64,000 nucleotides of DNA from Pelagomonas calceolata (GCA_918797485.1 CAKKNE010000005.1:3100001-3164000); one strand, 5' to 3'. Counted from the stretch's first letter, positions 1 to 10,400 are shown. Numbers and translations are program-made. Notes: generated by a model not told the origin, from the sequence alone.

Positions 1-459
1 TTCGGTCAACTCATCCCCCGGGTCAGTATAAAACTCGAGCACCTTGAGCCTTGGGCAGCCGTTTCCGATAGCCCGCAGACTGTCGTCAGTGAGGCCATAC
101 ACCTTCAGCACCGTCAGATTTGGGCAGTTGGCACCGATGATTTTGATCGACGCCTCCGAGAGATCATTAGGAATCAGGCTCAAACATTTCACCCAAGACA
201 GCCGCGGGGCCTTGCGCAGGAAGGCCCGAAAAAATAATGTGTCGTTGATAATTACCTCTCCACGGGAGGGACGGGTGAAATCCTTTCTAGCGTCAAACTC
301 CCTCCAAAGCAAAGGCGCGCGCGTCGCGTGCAAAAAACCGCGCGACACCGCCTCCGCGCGTGCTCGGTCAGGCAAGGCCAGGAAGGACAGAGGACCCGCG
401 GACGCGTCCAGATCAATGGTAAGGTACGGGAACGCGCCGCCGCTGGAGGCGGCATTCAT
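1..459 (-). CDS. F-box-like / leucine-rich-repeat protein (3' part outside window)
   Basis: Open from ATG 459-457 to the window edge, 153 codons, no stop. Residues about 16-50 look like an F-box-type helix pair (LPDRARAEAVSRGF, then LLWREFD). From about residue 95 there are cysteine-containing LRR units (GANCPNLTVLKVYG, then GNGCPRLKVLEFY), the pattern of FBXL substrate receptors of SCF ubiquitin ligases. The ligase role is family knowledge; the substrate is unknown. A directional promoter motif lies at 657-680, about 200 bp upstream and pointing to this gene. The upstream DNA is duplicated in front of the next F-box gene (start 1809). The C-terminal LRRs are not visible. Confidence 0.75.
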   Translation of the reverse strand, partial: MNAASSGGAFPYLTIDLDASAGPLSFLALPDRARAEAVSRGFLHATRAPLLWREFDARKDFTRPSRGEVIINDTLFFRAFLRKAPRLSWVKCLSLIPNDLSEASIKIIGANCPNLTVLKVYGLTDDSLRAIGNGCPRLKVLEFYTDPGDELTE

Positions 460-472
460 TCGCGTTGCTATC

Positions 473-690
473 GCTGCGGTGGATTGAGCAGCGGAGCACA
501 ACTGACCCTGGTGGCGCACGGCGGCGTGTGATGAAGTGCTGCGGCTACCGATGCACAGCGTGCAGATCGCAGTCGTACAAGTTCACTGCTATATTTCTAG
601 CTTGTGAGAGGAGCGGTAACCACCAATTTAGCCCAAAAACTTTGCAAGGCAGAGGGGCTAGCGGCATGTAAGACACTAGCGAGACTTGGC
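473..690 (-). repeat. Duplicated F-box promoter/5' region, copy 1
   Basis: This stretch and 1832-2040 align along their length with small gaps. They share a 26-base identical block (582-607 and 1941-1966), and each ends in a copy of the directional promoter motif. Each lies just upstream of an F-box-like gene on the minus strand, so a segmental duplication carried promoter and 5' region together. Confidence 0.75.
657..680 (-). promoter_or_regulatory. Directional promoter motif, site 1
   Basis: On the minus strand it reads GCTAGTGTCTTAC, five bases, GCTAGC. The GCTAGC half faces the F-box gene starting at 459. Confidence 0.6.
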
Positions 691-695
691 ACGAG

Positions 696-868
696 TCTAG
701 CACCGTAACAATACCATCGCACGAGAACCTGTCCGAGTTCGAGCGCTTCCTGGAAAATAGAAGGAAGGGCGGGACGGACGCGGAGTTCTACGCCGCGAAG
801 GAGGCGAAGAAGGACGACCCGGAGGATGACTGGCTGAGCGAGATCAAGTACAAGCCGCCTAAGTAAGT
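696..868 (+). pseudogene. Orphan 3' coding fragment
   Basis: One plus-strand frame is open to a TAA at 866-868 and encodes an Arg/Lys/Glu-rich C-terminal-looking piece (FERFLENRRKGG, later DDWLSEIKYKPPK). It has no ATG, and an in-frame stop lies a short way upstream inside the promoter motif. It may be a shard of a once larger gene or a terminal exon whose upstream exons I cannot find. I do not recognise the family. Confidence 0.3.
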
Positions 869-894
869 AAGAGGTTGTATACAAAAGGGTCTAG

Positions 895-1809
895 TTAAAA
901 TGCTCCATCGAGTCCTTCAAGTTGGCGTTGGACAGACTCTCCGACAGAGCCCGGGAGCGCAAGCTCCACCTGCTGGACAAGCTCACAAGACAGGAGTCGC
1001 GCTTCGAAGGCGCGCCTGAGACTCGGGAAGGTCGCGCGCCCGCGGTACCTTCTCGAGGGGGCTTGCGAATCCCACGTCCGGTCCCACGCCCAAGAAGAGC
1101 CCCCCTGGCTTTCGACGAGCGCAGATAGAGCCGCGCCGTCTGCAGGAGTGTTCGTTCGTGTGTATATGATGACACCGCAAAGGCCCCGCCGCGCGAGGAT
1201 GGCATCTCGCCGGGCGCGAAGGGCGTCGGCACGAACCTCATCGCCCCGCGGCCGGTTCTCTGGCGGGCAGGTTCGCATGGCCTCGACCGCCAACTGAAGA
1301 ACGGCGCTCGCGGCGGCCCACGCGGCCGCCGGTCCTGCTTCGAAGGCATCGCAGGCGTGGAGAGCAGTTGCGAAGCCTCGCCGCTGCGGCCAGCGGGGCG
1401 GCCAGCGAGGCGTCGTGCGGCCCTCTGGCGGAAACAAGAGCTCTCCCTCCTGCGCTAGGTACTCGTAACACCGCGTAAGGAAGTTCTGGTTGAGCCGTTC
1501 GGCGTTCCCTCCGATACTGCGCACCCCCCCGAGATGCGCGCGCATCAAGGGTAAGACCCGCTCTCGCGCCACGTTCTCGCAGAATGAGCGCCCAGTCTCG
1601 TCCCTCTTGCCGAATGCCCGTGCGCACGCATTCAGACGAGCTAAAGACCTACCGTCGAGAAGCGGCATCAGCGCTCGCCGAGACGGAAACAGTGCGTTGG
1701 ATATGATGATTTGCGTCAGTACCTCCGGTTCCGCCGCGGCGCCGTCGAGCCTGATTCCAGAGAGATCACCGCTCAGAGCACCGCCAGAGGCTTGGTTCGT
1801 ACGTGCCAT
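895..1809 (-). CDS. F-box-like protein
   Basis: 304 codons from ATG 1809. Residues about 44-75 (ALMPLLDGRSLARLNACARAF) match the start of an F-box. The following Cys/Trp-poor helical region has no recognised repeats. Upstream DNA at 1832-2040 is a diverged copy of the region upstream of the first F-box gene, so the two are linked by duplication, but the C-terminal halves are unrelated in sequence. Near codon 218, 16 bases (1157-1172) are identical to the end of the AP-3 delta intron, so a short introner may be hidden inside this open frame and the model near residues 215-235 may be wrong. An adaptor role in ubiquitination is inference from the F-box only. Confidence 0.6.
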   Translation of the reverse strand: MARTNQASGGALSGDLSGIRLDGAAAEPEVLTQIIISNALFPSRRALMPLLDGRSLARLNACARAFGKRDETGRSFCENVARERVLPLMRAHLGGVRSIGGNAERLNQNFLTRCYEYLAQEGELLFPPEGRTTPRWPPRWPQRRGFATALHACDAFEAGPAAAWAAASAVLQLAVEAMRTCPPENRPRGDEVRADALRARRDAILARRGLCGVIIYTRTNTPADGAALSALVESQGGSSWAWDRTWDSQAPSRRYRGRATFPSLRRAFEARLLSCELVQQVELALPGSVGESVQRQLEGLDGAF

Positions 1810-1831
1810 TGATGCAAAGCGTGAGCTACGT

Positions 1832-2040
1832 TACGCGGTGGATTGACAGCGGAGCACAAACCGTAACAAGTGGCGCACGCGGCGTGTGATGGAGTGCTGG
1901 GGCTACCGAGGCACAGGCGTTTCGATCGCTTTCGTTCCACTTCACTGCTATATTTCTAGCTTGTGACAGGACCGGTAAGGCCACCGCTGACCCGCAAAAC
2001 TCGAGGGCCAAGACGCTAGCGGCCGATAACAACTAGCGAG
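1832..2040 (-). repeat. Duplicated F-box promoter/5' region, copy 2
   Basis: Partner of 473-690. The copies share a 26-base identical block (here 1941-1966) and a weaker promoter motif at the distal end. Confidence 0.75.
2015..2037 (-). promoter_or_regulatory. Directional promoter motif, site 2 (diverged)
   Basis: On the minus strand: GCTAGTTGTTATC, four bases, GCTAGC. It points to the F-box gene starting at 1809. Confidence 0.5.
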
Positions 2041-2111
2041 CGGGACACGCCGTCGCCGCGACCCCCATGCCGCCACGCAAGCATCTACTACGTATATTTT
2101 AGGCTAATGGA

Positions 2112-4469
2112 CTATGGGTCGTCGTCCGGGTCCGTCTCCTCCTCGTCGCCGGCCCCGAGCGCCGCCGACAGGTCGCCGACGACGTCGAGCTCCTCCTCCT
2201 CGTCCATCGGCTCGTCCTCGTCGTCGTCGTCGTCGTCCTCCTCCTCCTCGTCATCTAGGTCCTCCTCCTCCTCCTCTTCTGCAACGGGAGCCTCCTTTTG
2301 CAACCTGATATCATCAGCAGCTAACCGCTCGACGTAGTCCGCCTTCCGCCGACCACTGACGGGTAAGCCCCTATCTCTGAGTAAATCCTTGAGGACCTTC
2401 ACGGTATACTTGGAGTAGTCCACATCAATATCTCCAGCGGTAGGTAGCGGTAGCGGCTGCTTCGGGCCCTTCGGTGCCTTTTTCGCACGTTTCTTCTTCC
2501 CTAGAGGAAAGAGCTCGTCGTCGTTCAACCGTAGACACGGCGGCGGCCGCTGATCTCGCGCCTCATCACTCGTAGCGTCGTCGCCCTCGAACAAAGGCGG
2601 GAGCCATTTGAAGCCCATGAGATCCAGGAACCTTTTTCTTTCCGCGAAGTGGCGCTCGAACACAGGCTGCTGGGCCCGGACTTCATTCACCCACCGTCCC
2701 AGCGGCGCATTCCTCAACGGTAGCGGCCAGGGGTCCTCGTTGGGGACCACAAAGTCCCACCTGACATTTAACGACCCCTTGATCTTGCTGAACGAGAAGA
2801 GGCACCCTAAGAACTCGTTCCAGGACAAACCGGAGATGCGCCGGTCGCCCCACTCAAACCCAAGCTCATCTAAGGTTTGTCGTTGCTCATCATCCACCCT
2901 AGCGTCTCCCACTCGTAGAGCATCGACGGCTCTCCCCAACAACAACCCTCGCGTGTGCTCGGGCCACGGCGTTTCCTTCTCTACAGCAGACGGCTCGACG
3001 TACGACTCCTCGAGAGCTAAGAGATCAGCTTCGGACGGCTCCTCGTCGAGCGACGGGAAATCACCCAACAAAGCGGCGTCTTCGTCTTCTGAGGGTGACG
3101 CCGCCGACAAAAACGCCGCTAAAGCCGCATCGAGATCCTCCACCTCCTCCTCGACGCCTTCTTCCTCAACCCCATCATCCTCGGGCACCACAAAATCAAC
3201 CGGAACGTCTAGATTGCCGAATCTCGTCTGGTACTCCCGGAGGGCATCGACGACATCTGCAAAGTCGAAGCCCCCATCGAAGTCGTCGAAGCGCCACCCC
3301 TCACTCTGTCTTCGCTGCAACTCCTCCGGGGCGATGAGCGACTCATCTAGGAAGTCTGCGTCGAGCGACGCAACGCGAGGCCGCGGCGGCTCCTCGACCT
3401 CTTCGACGTCCTCCTCATAAGCCTCACCACTAATGCCGGCCCAGGCCGGCACGGGTACCGCTTCCCCACTTGATTGTGATGATTTCAAGACCGCGTCTAA
3501 CAAGCTCCCCGGCTTTTCCGGGGCCGGCGGCGGCGCGTCGTTCAATGCCAGTCCCAAATCTCGCAACCGCGCTCGTCGCTCCGGATGGCGCTTGAGGAAG
3601 GTACCATGAGAACGAATGGCGTTCACTCGACTCCCGAGCTTCATCGCCCACGCGTCCTCGGGCCACTGATCATCAGAGGGCACGACGAACGTCTGCTGCA
3701 CGTTCAAATGCCCGTGGACGCGCTTGAAGGCTTCTAATGCACTATAGACGATTTCGAAGCGCTTGGCCGTGGATTGGCGCTCGGTCCGCCCGCCGCTTTC
3801 GCCCGCTGGCTTAAGCGCGCCCAAGGATATCAACTTCGCTTCGCGCTCCGCTAATTCCGGTCCTTCAAAATAGGGGTGGTCCGGGTCCCTGAGAGCCTCG
3901 ACTCTAGCGCCTAGAGGTAGCCCTCTACAACTGGGAGGCCAGGGGTCCGCGTTCGGCACGACGAAGGTAGAAGGTACTGTTGATTCACCGTTCTCTCGCT
4001 GGTAGACTTCCAAGGCAGTAACTAACACATCAAAGGGCTCGACGGGCTGCTTCGCCTGCTGACTTGCTGAAGGTCGTCGTAAACGCCATTCAAAGCCCAT
4101 GTCGTCCAGAACCCTTCTACGTGTCTCGTCGTCGACGTAGCGGCCCGTTGCTCTTATTGAGGCCACTCGTTGGCCGAGTTTCAATCCTCGGCATTCTTGA
4201 GGGTACGAGGGCTGATCTTCGGGCACCGTGTATCTGGTAGGAACTCGTAAATCGCCGTGCTCCTGCTTGTAAGCTTCTAAGGCCGTGATGAGCGTGTTCC
4301 ATTCATCTAGGTCCTTTTCTTCTCTTGTCCTCGGGGCGGTCTGTTCCTCGGTCGCGAGCATGCGGAGCCGGCTTGGTCGCTGTGGTGTGAGCGCGGTGCG
4401 GTGCTGGGGGCATCGCGGCGACGGCACGAGCGCGGCCGCGACGGCGGCGAGCGCTAGGCCTCGGCGCAT
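2112..4469 (-). CDS. Helicase-associated-domain repeat protein with SAP motif
   Basis: 785 codons from the first ATG (4469); the frame is open further up but without ATG. The N terminus (MRRGLALAAVAAALVPSPRC) looks like a signal or bipartite organelle presequence. Then come five helicase-associated units of about 75 residues, each with a core such as LEAYKQEHGDLRVP...FVVP...LGxRVxxIR...LxxMGFEW. There is no helicase ATPase core. A SAP-type motif (VKVLKDLLRDRGLPVSG) lies near residue 690, and the tail is a long Asp/Glu run. Such repeat arrays are common in stramenopiles and their role is unsettled; SAP suggests DNA or RNA binding, perhaps in an organelle. A weak promoter motif lies at 4660-4683. 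Confidence 0.75.
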   Translation of the reverse strand: MRRGLALAAVAAALVPSPRCPQHRTALTPQRPSRLRMLATEEQTAPRTREEKDLDEWNTLITALEAYKQEHGDLRVPTRYTVPEDQPSYPQECRGLKLGQRVASIRATGRYVDDETRRRVLDDMGFEWRLRRPSASQQAKQPVEPFDVLVTALEVYQRENGESTVPSTFVVPNADPWPPSCRGLPLGARVEALRDPDHPYFEGPELAEREAKLISLGALKPAGESGGRTERQSTAKRFEIVYSALEAFKRVHGHLNVQQTFVVPSDDQWPEDAWAMKLGSRVNAIRSHGTFLKRHPERRARLRDLGLALNDAPPPAPEKPGSLLDAVLKSSQSSGEAVPVPAWAGISGEAYEEDVEEVEEPPRPRVASLDADFLDESLIAPEELQRRQSEGWRFDDFDGGFDFADVVDALREYQTRFGNLDVPVDFVVPEDDGVEEEGVEEEVEDLDAALAAFLSAASPSEDEDAALLGDFPSLDEEPSEADLLALEESYVEPSAVEKETPWPEHTRGLLLGRAVDALRVGDARVDDEQRQTLDELGFEWGDRRISGLSWNEFLGCLFSFSKIKGSLNVRWDFVVPNEDPWPLPLRNAPLGRWVNEVRAQQPVFERHFAERKRFLDLMGFKWLPPLFEGDDATSDEARDQRPPPCLRLNDDELFPLGKKKRAKKAPKGPKQPLPLPTAGDIDVDYSKYTVKVLKDLLRDRGLPVSGRRKADYVERLAADDIRLQKEAPVAEEEEEEDLDDEEEEDDDDDDEDEPMDEEEELDVVGDLSAALGAGDEEETDPDDDP

Positions 4470-5003
4470 GCTCGCCCGGCGCTGGCAGTGCAACCTCGCT
4501 CGAGTGCAGGGCGGTGCAACTTTGCAGGCGGGCGCGGCGCAAGGCGTAAGCGCCTGCACGCAACGTGTGGTTGCCAAGCAGCTAGGAAACGCTGTCAACA
4601 GCTACGATGATAGCCGCGCGGTGGACAAATGGGCCGCTGTTCAGTGCTTAATCACACCAGGTCTAGAGTCCAGCTACACTAGCGTCGAGCAGTTCAGCTG
4701 ACTGATTGTTCGCCTGTTGGCGTTCTCCGAGGCGTGCTGCGAGCGATAGCTGCGAAAATCACCGCCAGGACTGCGGCGGGTCGAGAGCAACTCTCCACAG
4801 TCCGGTGATGGCATTGCTCCACGCTCGACGCAGCACTGCATAAGAGCTTAAGCAGCAGTCGCAAGAGAGTCTACGGTACCAATACTCAAACTGCAAGTGA
4901 ATAATTGCAGCGCTGAGGCCGGCGTTTGCGAGATTGTGCTGCCAGGCCTGCACCACTCTGCAGCTGATCGCTCGACGTAGCGCATAACTGCTTCCAAAGC
5001 GAG
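4470..5003. other. Divergent intergenic region
   Basis: It separates the helicase-associated gene (minus) from the MFS gene (plus). Apart from the weak motif at 4660-4683, I see no gene or repeat. Confidence 0.5.
4660..4683 (-). promoter_or_regulatory. Directional promoter motif, weak site
   Basis: On the minus strand: GCTAGTGTAGCTGGAC followed by TCTAGAC. The first half matches well, the second half is degenerate. It points to the helicase-associated gene. Confidence 0.35.
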
Positions 5004-6419
5004 ATGTGCCGTAATGCGACGCCAGCCGAGCTCGAACTGGTCCACAAAGAGGACGACGTCACGACGATCCTCGTCGACGACGACAAATGGGACGAGCTCG
5101 CGAGCGACACGCCGCAGGGAGCGTACTCGCGCAAGCCGATCATGACACTGTGTTTTGCGATGTTCGCGAACAGTGTGGCATTGACGAACGTATTTCCGTA
5201 CGCGGGCTTTATGATTCTTCATTACGGCCTCACTGAGGACGAGACCCGAGTCGGCTTCTACGCTGGTTACTTGATGACGTCCTTCATGGCCGGGCGGCTG
5301 CTGTCGTCGTTCTACTGCGGCGCGCTGTCGGACCGCATCGGCCGCAAGGCGGTCATACGGATAGGGCTCTGGAGCTGTCTCGTGTTTTCGATAGGATTCG
5401 GTTTTTCCCCGACCTTCGCGATCGCGCTATCCATGAGGCTGTGTATGGGACTGTTCAACGGCCTCACGGGAGTCGCCAAGGCGGCAATACCGGAAATTGT
5501 ACCGAAGGGTCCCGAGCAGCAGACGGCCATGGGCTACGTAGCAGGTATGTGGAACGCGGGCATGGTCGTCGGCCCGGCCGCGGGCGGCGTGCTCGCCGAG
5601 CGCCCGGTCAATAGTCTGTTCCGGCGATATCCGTATGCGTTGCCAAATATTTTCGCCGCGGGCCTCGCGCTGCTTGCGCTGTGTGTCATCGAGGCCTGGC
5701 TGCCGGGGAAGACGTCGTACGCCAAGATCAGCGACGAAGATAAGGACGAGGAGGAGCCGGCGCCGCGCCGAGCGTGCGCGCGCGCGCCGCGGACGTCGTG
5801 GCTGCCCATCGGCGTCTACTGTTTCCTGTCGACGTTCAGCATCTTCTACGAGGACTGCTACCCGCTCTGGCTGCTGACACCTCGCGACGAGGGAGGCATG
5901 GGCATGGCTGTGGATGAGATCGGCGCCGTTCTGAGCGCTACCGCGGTATTTACGGTGGCTTATCAATTTCTCATATTCCCCTTTATCTCGGAGCGGATGC
6001 CGTCGCATATTTTGTTCCCAACGTCAGCCGGACTCTCGGCAGTACTGATGCCTGTAGCTGTCGTCATTGCTAGGATGAAGCCCGGCGCGGCGACGACGTG
6101 GGCTGCATTGATCGCTCACAATATCGTGTACCGTTGCGCGGTCTCCAACGCTTACACAGCTTGCTTCTGCACGATCAACAATTCCTGCGCGACCAATGCG
6201 CGCGGTGCCGTCAACGGCTTCGCGATGAGCGTCGCGTCGGCGTTCAAGGCGGTAGGGCCATCCATGGGCGCGTCGATGTACGCCTACGGCCTCGATAAAG
6301 CGCCCAACGGCGGCGTCGGCGTGCTGGCCGTGTTCGGCGGCGTTGGAGCGGCTTTAGGCGTGACGGCGTTGGTCGCCTGCAAGTACATGGGCGCGGAATA
6401 CGACACGCCCCTCGATTGA
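5004..6419 (+). CDS. Major facilitator superfamily transporter (ZIFL/TetA-like)
   Basis: 471 codons, about 12 hydrophobic segments. After helix 2 there is the MFS loop motif GALSDRIGRKAV. Helix 5 carries NAGMVVGPAAGG, the antiporter signature, which resembles zinc-induced-facilitator-like and other drug:H+ antiporters. The central loop (residues about 245-270) is charged (DEDKDEEEP). This is a complete-length MFS for this group. Substrate cannot be read from the sequence; ZIFL relatives export organic anions or metal chelates. It is intronless, with no copy of the promoter motif in front, and is divergent from the helicase-associated gene. Confidence 0.85.
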   Translation: MCRNATPAELELVHKEDDVTTILVDDDKWDELASDTPQGAYSRKPIMTLCFAMFANSVALTNVFPYAGFMILHYGLTEDETRVGFYAGYLMTSFMAGRLLSSFYCGALSDRIGRKAVIRIGLWSCLVFSIGFGFSPTFAIALSMRLCMGLFNGLTGVAKAAIPEIVPKGPEQQTAMGYVAGMWNAGMVVGPAAGGVLAERPVNSLFRRYPYALPNIFAAGLALLALCVIEAWLPGKTSYAKISDEDKDEEEPAPRRACARAPRTSWLPIGVYCFLSTFSIFYEDCYPLWLLTPRDEGGMGMAVDEIGAVLSATAVFTVAYQFLIFPFISERMPSHILFPTSAGLSAVLMPVAVVIARMKPGAATTWAALIAHNIVYRCAVSNAYTACFCTINNSCATNARGAVNGFAMSVASAFKAVGPSMGASMYAYGLDKAPNGGVGVLAVFGGVGAALGVTALVACKYMGAEYDTPLD

Positions 6420-6661
6420 TGTTTCATGTCAAGTTTGTGTCTAGTCTAAGTATCCTTGTTTTCTAGATTGATCGGTCCGTTTCGTGCGGGGGTGATGAAG
6501 CTGCGCGGCACCGTTGGCGGAATTATAAGGCTGTACGCGGCCGGGAGGAAGCCCAACCGGCACAGCGCGCAGATACGGGTACCATTTGGTGCGCTGACCG
6601 GTGGTGCGCGGCGTGAGGGGCAGCCGCTACGCGCAACAACAGCAGTTGGGCAGCAAACAGG

Positions 6662-9104
6662 ATGCTGGGCGGCCTGGGCGGCGGCGGCGACGATGAGGGC
6701 GACCCCTACAACTTCGACATGGGCGGCGGCGACGACTTCGGCGGCTTCGGCCAGTCGGACAGCTTTGATGATGCGCCCAAGCGGCCCGCGAAGAAGGCGC
6801 CCCCGAAGCGCCCCTCCAGTAAAGCCGGCCGCTCCCTCGGGCCCAAGCCCATCTCGAGTGATGTGGGCACGAAGACCTTCAAGAAGGCAAGTGCAAGCGA
6901 CGTCCTCGCGAAGGCCCAGGCTATGTTGAGTAAGGCGCCCACCGGAAGCGGCCAAAAAAAGAAGGAAAGTCGTAGGTCAAGGTCGCCGTCGATGGACGCC
7001 GATGGGATCATGGCCAACTTGAGCTCCTCAGAAGACGGCAGCCCGAAGAAGAAGACGACGACGCTGCGGAGGCTCGACACGCAGTCGTTCGACCCTGACA
7101 GTTCATTTGCGGAAGACGAGGAGGCCGAGGTGGACCTGCAGCCGCAGCAGGCCACGTCCCCCGTGAATGATGATGACGACGACGAGAACATTTTGAATTC
7201 GGAAATAGCACGGCAGTCCGTCTATGGGCAAGTGCGGGACGCGTCCGCGCTCGTCCAAGAGGAGGAAGTGTCAGAAGATGAAGTCGCAGAAGAGGAGGAG
7301 GAGGAGAATCCACCGTTGACGGAGACGGCGAAGGCCCAGTTCACCTCGTCGATCCACGGCAACGTCCGCAGCATCACGGACTTGCCTTCTCGATTGGGAG
7401 CGCCGCCAACCAGAGACTCGTCGCAGTTCGAGTTCGGGGCGGAAGTGCTCCAATCACCTCGCGCGCCGGCCGCGGCACCGAGTCAATCCCCGCAGAAATT
7501 ACCTCCACGTCAACCGAAGCCCAAGATGCGGCGCCAGGTCTCCTTCGACGCGGCGCACGCGTCTAGGGACGACGCCGTGCAGATGCGTGAGTCGAACGAG
7601 GAGGAGCCCCTCGACGAGAGCGTGGCCGACGAGTCTCTGGAAAGATCTCCGGCACTGTCGGGGAGACCCTTCGCGTCGGACAACTCCGGCGAGTTTTTAC
7701 GGGAGTCTATTGATGATGAGACGTACTCGGAGGAGTTCCACGAGGGCACGATGTCGCGGACGGCGTCGCCGCGAGCGCCCGCCGGGCCGCCCCTCGTGCC
7801 TCCCGTACAGCAGGGGCCGCCTGCGTCCGTCGTCGCGCCGCCGATTCCTGCCGTCGCGCCGGCACCTGCGCCGCCGCCGCCGCCGCCTCAGAAACCTACA
7901 ATAGTGGCCGACGACCTGCCCTGCGGCGTAGATTTTACGCTGCGGCTGGACAAGGTACCTCTATCAGAATTAGATGGGTCCGTCACTCGACTAGTGGAAG
8001 AGGACGTGTCGAGGGCGTTAGGTATACCACGACGGGTCGTGCAGGTAACAAGTGTGAGGGAGTCGCTGGCCGGGCCGCAGGCGTCGGTGCTAGAATGCCG
8101 CATCCAGGTTAAAGATGGGGCTTCGGCGAGAAGATTGGGCGAGGTGCTGACGCGCGCGCCGCCCATTTTGTTGGAGAGACAAGCGCCGGACTTTTCGTCT
8201 TGTAGATATTTAGACAGAGTGCGGGTCCGGGACGACCCTTCACCGAAAGCGATGCCCACGGCCTACCCCTTCGGCGAGGCGACGAAAATCAGAGGCCCGG
8301 CGTCGGGCCCGCAGCCCGTCCGTTTACTAGTCTACGACGAGGATGAAGATGAGGATGTGGACGTCGACGAGGCCGAGGGGGCCTTGCACTTAGTACGAAC
8401 GAGGGAGGTCGCCACCCAATTCTGCGGCAACGACGCTAGTATTCAGACGGCCTACGTCTTGGCCCGTGTGGAGATCCTTGCGAGAGACCTTCGCCGCCCT
8501 CCACGCCATCGAGCAGACGCAGCTACGGAGAAAACGCGTCGATGGCGTGGGGTGCCGACATCCAGTTTTCACACAGGTACCAGAGACCATGGGCGCCGCG
8601 CACCCGGCCTTCAAGGCCATGACCCGCGCGACGGACGCCGCGATGAACTCGCTGGATCCGGCGTCGTTCCTGGAGCAACCGCCGCCACCACCACCTCAAC
8701 CGTACATGTACGGCTACCCGCCGCAACCCTACATGATGATGCCACCTCCCCAAGTGTCTCCTACCGTAATGAAGGAGGCGAGAGCCGATTTTGATAGGAT
8801 GTTGAGGGACCAGCAGAAGTTGCATGATATGCTCGCCTCCGTGCGTCAAGATCTGGAGAAGGCCCACGCCGACGTCATGAACGCGGTGCCCCAGACCGCC
8901 ATGCCGCCCGCCGCTTCTGTGATCAAGGAGCCGCGGCCGCCGGACCTGCCCTACTGGAAGGCGTACATGGACGTCGACCCGGCGCTTACGGAACAGGAGG
9001 CGCGCGAGCTCGCCTTCAACGACGTCAAAGGCAAGTCCATGGAGGACGTGGGGACGGGGCCCGTCGGCGCCGAGGAGGCCAAGGCGGGCGGGCCGCGCGA
9101 GTAA
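6662..9104 (+). CDS. Acidic low-complexity protein, unknown (one introner)
   Basis: Exons 6662-8455 and 8577-9104 join in phase 0 to about 773 aa. The N-terminal half is acidic/serine-rich with Lys-Pro blocks. A DETYSEEFHE segment near residue 360 and CGNDASIQTA before the intron resemble motifs of C19orf44/DUF4614-type cilium-associated proteins, but this is weak. The second exon has a proline/tyrosine stretch (PPQPYMYGYPPQPYMMMPPP) and a coiled segment (FDRMLRDQQKLHDMLASVRQ). Without splicing, the first frame runs on about 220 bp past the intron into unrelated sequence, whereas the spliced frame runs to 9104. Function unknown. Confidence 0.6.
8456..8576 (+). mobile_element. Introner-derived intron (121 bp)
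   Basis: Ends resemble the CTGTGTGGAAATCAA terminal repeat (left CCGTGTGGAGATC, right TTTTCACACAG), with a palindromic core of CGCCATCGA and TCGATGGCG. A GT lies exactly 8 bases before the left end and AG closes the element, phase 0. The flanking 8-mers have diverged (GTCTTGGC/GTACCAGA). Confidence 0.75.
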
Positions 9105-9120
9105 GAGTCATAGACTAAAA

Positions 9121-10400
9121 TTACATAAACCCTGCCTTCGCCGCGTGGAGCCTCCTCTCAAAGTGGTTGATCTGCCGCTCGGCCTTGAGCAGGCGACAGT
9201 CCCCCCTATGTCTTTTCCAGTCCGCCTTCTGGCAGTCCTGTGTGGAGATGGGCTTTGTATCGATGCGTCGCGGCGATGGCGTGGGCGCCGCCTCCAAGCC
9301 ATCGACGCGTGAGGTGCGAAGATTCGGGGGACGCCGCGACGTACGGGCGAGCAGTACATGACGGACCGGCACCGCGCGCAGGTCTTGAGGGGCAGGCCGT
9401 CCGGCGCTCTAGCGCGGTCGCAGCCCTCGCGGCGACAGCGCGCGGAGGGGTCGCGAAGATTATATGGGCTCCCTGGCATCGCCGTCCGCGAGATGGACAC
9501 CACGCCGGTGTAGTCAGCGTGAAGAAGCCGCACAAGGGCGTCGAAGGTCCCCGACCGCACCCACCGCTTATGCAGGTCGTACGCGGTCGATGGACCAGCT
9601 GCGAACCGATGCCGCACGCCAAAGGGTTCCGTCGAGTCGAGGAAGTCCTCCCACGCGTGCTCCGCTAGCGCCCTGGCGCGCGCGTACTCCGCCTCGGTGA
9701 TCCCCCCGGACGCGCGGAGCGACTCGAGCGTCGAGATTCGGTCCGCCATGGAAGGAAGCTCAGGTCGCTCCGCGACGGCCAGCTGCAGAGGCGCAGGTGG
9801 AGTGTATCGGGGATCGGCCAGCTGCACGATGCGCTCGATGCACGGCCTGCAAAACAGGCGAGGCATCATGCGGATTTTGGGGCCCGTCTCTGTGATCTGC
9901 GCAAGCGCCTGCCAGACCATGAAATACGTGGCGTCGCCGCCCGGCGCGGCCGGCTGGGCGCAGCGCGGGCACTGGAGGCAGGCCCGGTGGTCGGGCCAGG
10001 GGCAGTCGGCGTCCACGCGGTACTGGACGCGCCAGTTGTCGACGTCTTCATTGGTGAGCCGTACCTCGCCGGCCCAGGCGAATGCGAAGCCGCCCAGCGA
10101 GCCCGGCGGCGCCGGCAGACTGTGTATTTCTTGTTCCTGGCGCCAGGTGCGCGTCGACTCTGCCTCGCGGAGCGTGAGAATGCGCCCGCCCTCGAACCGC
10201 ACCTGCTCGTCGCTCTGCCCCAGCCCGCGGTCGCGCGTGACGGTAACGTCCATCGGTTCTATTTCCGACCGCGTCATCTCGAACTCCATCTCTGGCGCGC
10301 CCTTGGCCGGGTCGAAGAGCGTGAGGCAGCAGCCTGCGGCTTTCATGGCCTCATGCTCCAGGGTCCATGTGTAGAGGTAATCATTGCTGCGGTCGACCAT
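9121..10400 (-). CDS. MYND zinc-finger protein (one introner)
   Basis: Exons 10400-9345 and 9237-9121, phase 0, about 390 aa. Splicing rebuilds a complete MYND finger at the C terminus: CxxxxC, then CARCRSVMYCSP joined to DCQKADWKRHRGDC. Without splicing the second half of the finger is lost, so the intron is well supported. An earlier Cys cluster (CLQCPRCAQP, later CRPCIERI, residues about 145-200) may bind a second zinc. MYND fingers usually mediate protein-protein contacts; the partner is unknown. MYND proteins are an expanded family in pelagophytes (general knowledge). Confidence 0.85.
9238..9344 (-). mobile_element. Introner-derived intron (107 bp), left end decayed
   Basis: The right end reads CATCTCCACACAG, matching the terminal repeat; the core has GCGTCGATGGC and CCACGCCATCG. 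The 5' site is GTACGT. The left terminal repeat is no longer recognisable. It is placed by the MYND consensus. Confidence 0.75.

Noticed and set aside
2190-2280. Long plus-strand Ser/Arg-rich frames at the acidic tail of the helicase-associated gene
   Set aside because: They are shadows of the Asp/Glu run on the minus strand (GTC/CTC repeats).
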